Part shown: positions 59,601 through 64,000 of the stretch, in pieces | How positions within the stretch are numbered: the stretch's first letter is position 1 | How the letters are laid out: each line of letters opens with the position of its first letter | Source: Bactrocera neohumeralis | Lineage: Eukaryota; Arthropoda; Insecta; Diptera; Tephritidae | NCBI RefSeq assembly: GCF_024586455.1 | Contig: NC_065922.1 | Location: forward strand, 19,030,089 to 19,094,088 | Direction of reading: 5' to 3' | Length of the DNA: 64,000 bases | Notes under the pieces: model-generated | Told to the model about the DNA's origin: nothing | The model's input: the letters and a program-made list of their open reading frames with translations, nothing else | The model's database searches: none | Position numbers and translations under genes: made by a program

Positions 59601-60225
59601 ACCTTGAGCGCAGTTAAGTAGCCGAAAGGCGCACGACTCAAATTCGCACTTTCAATGAAACGAACGAAGCAATGGCAATTAAAAATTAAGCTAAATTGTA
59701 AACATTGCGAATGTGAACTTTTAGGTATGTGGGCAACAAAAAAAAAAAAAAAAAAACAAAAACTAAAAAGATATTAACAATAAACATTAAAATGAGATAA
59801 GCAAAGCGCAAGTGTGGCAATGCTGTGCAAATGGGGCGAAGAAAATTTTAAATTGCGCTAAATTGGGTTTGAGTGCGAAAGCAATAAAATTGTATGCCAT
59901 TAAAGTGGTGTTAAAGAGTGGGTTATTATAAACAACGATTGAATTGTAATTTTAAAAAAATTATTTACTTTTGTTGAGCAGCAGTAAATCGATATGGCTA
60001 ATAATAAAATATAATTTGAGCTAAAAACAAGTTTCTTATAAAATTTCAAGTATTTTTTGTATTTTTTGCAAGAAAAATACACCGTTGGATTTTAGTGATT
60101 GCATATAAGATAATAAGATTATTTACTGTTGCTATTTCTGCAGCTGAAGACATTAATCTAAACTGTTAAAGGAAAAGATGAAGAGTTGATTGCCCTGATC
60201 AGATAACCAACTGATCAAATTTGAC
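56645..60225. other. Upstream Drak region; GC-richer patches
   Basis: A GC-richer stretch at 57,200-57,800 and another at 59,400-59,660 could be promoter or leader DNA. A poly(A) run sits at about 57,160-57,184 and CA/TACA microsatellites at 57,590-58,140. No Drak N-terminal exon recognised. Confidence 0.4.
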
Positions 60226-60229
60226 TCGG

Positions 60230-60440
60230 ATTGTTAAAAAAAACTCATCGTCTGCAAAATTGTCTCCTCGGCCATCACATATTTCAGTGATTTTAGTTTT
60301 TTTTTTTCGAATTAACAAGCTTCATACCCAAAAAATTAACCAAAATATACTGAGCCGATACATGCGTGATGTCGAGATGCCTTGCCATCTCTCTGTTGCC
60401 GCCCCGACTCAGGTACTGTTGCTATAACTTTTTCGATGCT
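60230..60440 (-). mobile_element. Mariner fragment (irritans-like)
   Basis: cttcatacccaaaaaattaa, then gatgtcgagatgccttgcca and tctctctgtt follow the helix-turn-helix region of the 9,866 copy (10,370-10,460). Confidence 0.55.
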
Positions 60441-60474
60441 AAAAAGATGTCAATAACGGAGGTCAATGGATGGA

Positions 60475-60885
60475 CGACTCACATGTAAACAAGCAAAATT
60501 GCCGCATTTGGGACGAAGATCAACCTGAAGTGATTACAGAACTGCCATTTCATCAAAAAAAAAAAAAAAACATTTTGGTGTGGTTTGTGGGGCGGTGGAA
60601 ACATTGGTCCATATTTCTTCAAAAATGATGTCGGTGACAAAATAATCGTCAATGGTCACCGTTATTTCGCCATGCTAACCGATTATTTGATGCCTGAAAT
60701 TGAAGCTCGTGATCTCGGGCATATTTGGTTTCAACAAATCACTTCCCACACATCGCATCAATCAGTGGATTTTTTGAGAGAACACTTCGGTGAGCAGATA
60801 ATTTCTCGTTTTGGGCCCGTCAATTGGCCACCAAGATGGTGTGATATCACACCGTTAGACTTTTTCCTAAAATAGCTGTCGAGCT
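60475..60885 (+). mobile_element. Rosa-type (DD41D) mariner fragment
   Basis: It reads HVNKQNCRIWDEDQPEVITE, GGGNIGPYFFKNDVGD, YFAMLTDYLMPEIEARDLGH, then WFQQITSHTSHQSVDFLREH and CDITPLDFFLK before a stop. The second catalytic Asp is lost by a small deletion (WFQQ-ITSH in place of WFQQDGTTSH) but the third (PLDFF) is kept. Neither end is present. Confidence 0.8.
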
Positions 60886-60889
60886 GATT

Positions 60890-62155
60890 TTGAGATATTC
60901 GAAACACATGGACCACCCAGTACTCTTACAACAAAAATAATTACAATAATATAATTTTTTAAGAAAATTATTTCATTTGAGAGAATTGGAAGAAAAAAAT
61001 ATTTTTCACTCATAAATTTTGTGGGAAACAGGATTTTTTTAGTTTTGGCTGTACTTGACCCATAATGTATAAGAAAAATTTCCAAAATATAACCAACCAG
61101 ATTGTAAATAAAAAAAAAAAATAAATAAATAAATAAAAATTAGGAAACTCTTGAAGAATTAAGTCAATAATTTCGGAAAAGGTGCTGAAGGTAGTGAAAT
61201 GCCACGGGGAAAATATAACAAATCTAATCACACACACACAAAGCTTTTTGTTTTCCTAATTCTAAATATTCATGTGTAAAAAACACGCGCACTTTATTCA
61301 AATAAGCAAATTATGCGCGCTAATCAACTGCTCAGCCCATCAAAGCGGCAGCACAGCAGCAGCAGCGTAATCAACATCGATGTATCTGCAAGATATCAAA
61401 CGGTGTGGCAAATGAAAATGAGGCGAACGCCAGCAAGTGGCGCGCAGTCAACAGGTGGGTGGTGTGGTTGGGCGGACTTTTCCGCATTGGCTGCCGTGCA
61501 TAGACAAGTGGGTGGTTGGTAGTTGGCTACAAGTGCGGCTGTGTTGGTGTGTGTGTGGGCAATGTTGTGGTCTATTAACACGCCAAACGATGAGGCGTCT
61601 TTGGCCGACTGCCAAATAGTGAGTGCTAACATTTTCTCAGCATTTTGTTGGTGTTGGCAACCACATCAACAAACACTCACACACAAGCAGGAACATCAAC
61701 AAACACACACACATAACAAACACTGCGTTTATTTGTGCGCTCCTGCTGTGCGGCTGCTTAGCGGTTTTGTTTTGATTCCGTTTTTATGATAATTAAGTGC
61801 GAATGAGATTTTAAAGTGCTTGTTGGCTCCTGCGTAGCGTTTAGAATGCTTGCAGGGCACTCTCCTGGAAGATTTCTGCATTTTTTATTTTATTTCCTGT
61901 GTTTGCCAATATTTGCTATTTGAAGAATTTCAAAGCGCCGGAAATTTTTGAAATTTCTTTGCTTCGGTTTGGCAATATTGAAAATTTCCAATTATTACAG
62001 GGTTTTCGTAAGCAGCGGATAGTTTAATGGTCTTGTTGTTTGTTTTATAGAAATTTCGGATGCAAAGAGATATTTGTTGGTGTTGCAAACGCCCGGCTTG
62101 TGAAACTGTTTCGCTCCGAGGCTAAGTTGGGCAATTTTGCGTGATAAAAGTACTT
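60890..62155. other. Intergenic DNA with CA microsatellites
   Basis: CA runs near 61,231-61,240 and 61,700-61,712. The overlapping frames on both strands at 61,313-61,789 look compositional. Confidence 0.4.
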
Positions 62156-62159
62156 GGTA

Positions 62160-63116
62160 AATAATGAAAAGTTTTCAAAATAACTGTCCGAAATATTTCA
62201 AAATTTTCGAAAATATATTATTATTTATTTTTAGAAAACTTTATTTCATATTTAATTCAAAAATTGATTTTGCATAAAATGTTTTAAGCCGACAAACGAA
62301 GAGACTTTTCAAAATTTTTTTATTTATTTACCAATGAGTAATAAAATCTTAAAAAAAAAATACAAAAAAAATACAAGTTTAAAAAAAAATTAATTTTTTT
62401 ATTTATTGAATCAGTATTGTTTATAGCCTAACAATGAGTAATAAAATCTTAATAAAAAAGTAAATAAAATAAAAAATAATAATAATTAAAATAAAAAAAA
62501 AACAATAAAAAAACTCAAAATAAAATAAAAGTTTCCAAAATTTTATGAAAAATTAAATAAATAGTTAAAAAACATACAAAAAATAAAAATTTATATTTAA
62601 AATTAAATAAAAATAAGTAAATAAGATATTGACAATATTCAATGCAATAAATTAAAATTATTAAAAATATATCTCCCTTTAACACCACTCCTCAAAATAA
62701 CAAAACAAAAAAAAACAAAACAACTCTTAAAAGAAATAAAAATACCAAGTAAACAAAAAAATAATACAAAAACTATAAATAAAACACTATTTAAAGCAGC
62801 TATTCGAAATTATAAAAAATATCAAAGGCCTTAGGTTACAAAAAATGTATTTAAAAAAATCTAGAAAAAATTTAAATAAAAAACATAAAAATACTAATTA
62901 TTAAATTAATTATTTTTATATTTTTTTATTTCTTTTTCCATATATTTCTTTTATTTTTTACTTTAAGATCGTTGATATGTAAAAAAAGTAAAAAATAAAA
63001 AAAAAATAAAATACAAATTGAAACAATAATTAATTTAAATAATAGAAAAAAATTATATTAAGAACTAGTAATTTAAGTAATCATTTTTTTTTATTTTTTT
63101 TTTTTTTTTTTTTTTT

Positions 63117-63168
<52 letters not shown>

Positions 63169-63420
63169 CCATATATAAAATATATGTTGTTTTTTACTTT
63201 AAAACCTTTGATATTTACAAATAAATAAAAAGTAAAAAAATATAAAAAAAGAAAAAAAAAAAAAAAAATTAATAAAAACAGTAAAAATTTAAAAAAATTT
63301 GAAAATAATAAAAAACACTAAAATTAAAAAAAATGTATATATGTATATAATAATCAAATATTAATAAAAAATAAAACTACCCACTCTCTATACAAATCCT
63401 AAAATATAAAAAAAGAGTGC
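62160..63420. repeat. AT-rich block with long poly(T)
   Basis: Dominated by aataaa-type words; an almost pure T tract lies at about 63,085-63,168. Its length should be treated with caution, because homopolymers are often mis-sized in assemblies. Confidence 0.8.
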
Positions 63421-63424
63421 CGAC

Positions 63425-64000
63425 ATTAAAGCCTGCCATATAAACTACGCGCATGCGCACTAAGTACACCAAGTCTGTTAGCGGCTGACCATAAAAATCT
63501 AAGCACGTGCGTGAAAAGTGGTCAATCAGAGCGTACTTAATGCCAGATTTCGCGCTTAATTAAGTAAATAGCTACAAGTATTTGCAAATAAACTTACGCT
63601 AATGCTTATATTTGAGCGCGAAAGAGTAGCTTGACTATTAAAGAAGTCTTAAAATATGGTTTGGGTGTCACTTGACGGCGAAACACGCCATTGTTTGCTG
63701 AAATCTGATTTCACTTGCAGCGTTTCAACGCATTTAAGTGTTAAGAAATGCTTGTATTTCTTGCCGAATCGTTTGTGGGCGGAAATTATGAATGAAAGAG
63801 TGAAGGCAGCCGCTATTTTTGGTGAGCTAAGTTTACACGAGATTACCCGATTTGGCAGGTGTTAACACAGAAATGAAGCTGTCAGTATGATTAGGAGCTT
63901 AAAAGTTGAGGGAAATTAAATAAAAATATATTGTATGTAATATTTTTGAGTTAAAAATATAATAATAAAAAAGTATGGCTTTCAAAAAATTTAGGTTATA
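63425..64000. other. Intergenic DNA at window end
   Basis: A 69-codon plus frame at 63,656-63,865 has no recognised domain or splice support. Nothing else identified. Confidence 0.35.

Overview
The window looks like dipteran nuclear DNA, most likely from a tephritid fruit fly or a close relative. It is AT-rich, intron-bearing and full of transposon debris. The clearest gene is the fly DAP-kinase-related kinase Drak. Several mariner copies have the wide catalytic spacing (41 residues between the second and third Asp) that is known from rosa-type mariners of tephritids. I cannot name the species.

Two genes can be supported. On the + strand, 8090-13347 reads as a small three-exon gene for a secreted, cysteine-containing protein of about 138 residues that I do not recognise. 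Its splice phases agree, and a decayed copy of exon 2 lies just upstream of the real exon 2. On the - strand, 49758-46796 holds four consecutive exons of Drak: a nearly complete kinase domain followed by a 1,990-base last exon coding a long low-complexity tail. The Drak N-terminal exon or exons were not found in the 14 kb upstream.

The rest is mostly repeats. 1-7000: mariner and non-LTR fragments, microsatellites. 7000-8090: a GC-richer probable promoter/leader. 8265-13238: introns carrying non-LTR and mariner remnants. 13350-20200: AT-rich DNA, a GCATGC-centred tandem array, mariner remnants and foldback elements. 20970-34850: the densest transposon field, with rosa-type mariners, RNase-H-bearing non-LTR fragments on both strands and short mariner deletion derivatives. 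35990-45900: dispersed and tandem repeats, including a 154-base-period array broken by a short TA-flanked inverted-repeat element, a cluster of CAACAT words, and a second tandem array downstream of Drak. 49760-64000: Drak upstream/intronic DNA with AT-rich blocks, a 360-base direct repeat and further mariner pieces.

I saw no rRNA, tRNA, CRISPR or bacterial-type operon. No transposase here appears intact. Nothing amounts to a new multi-gene system. The points most worth following are the unrecognised secreted-protein gene with its dead exon, the short element that splits a tandem-repeat unit, and the mariner deletion derivatives that share one internal deletion junction.
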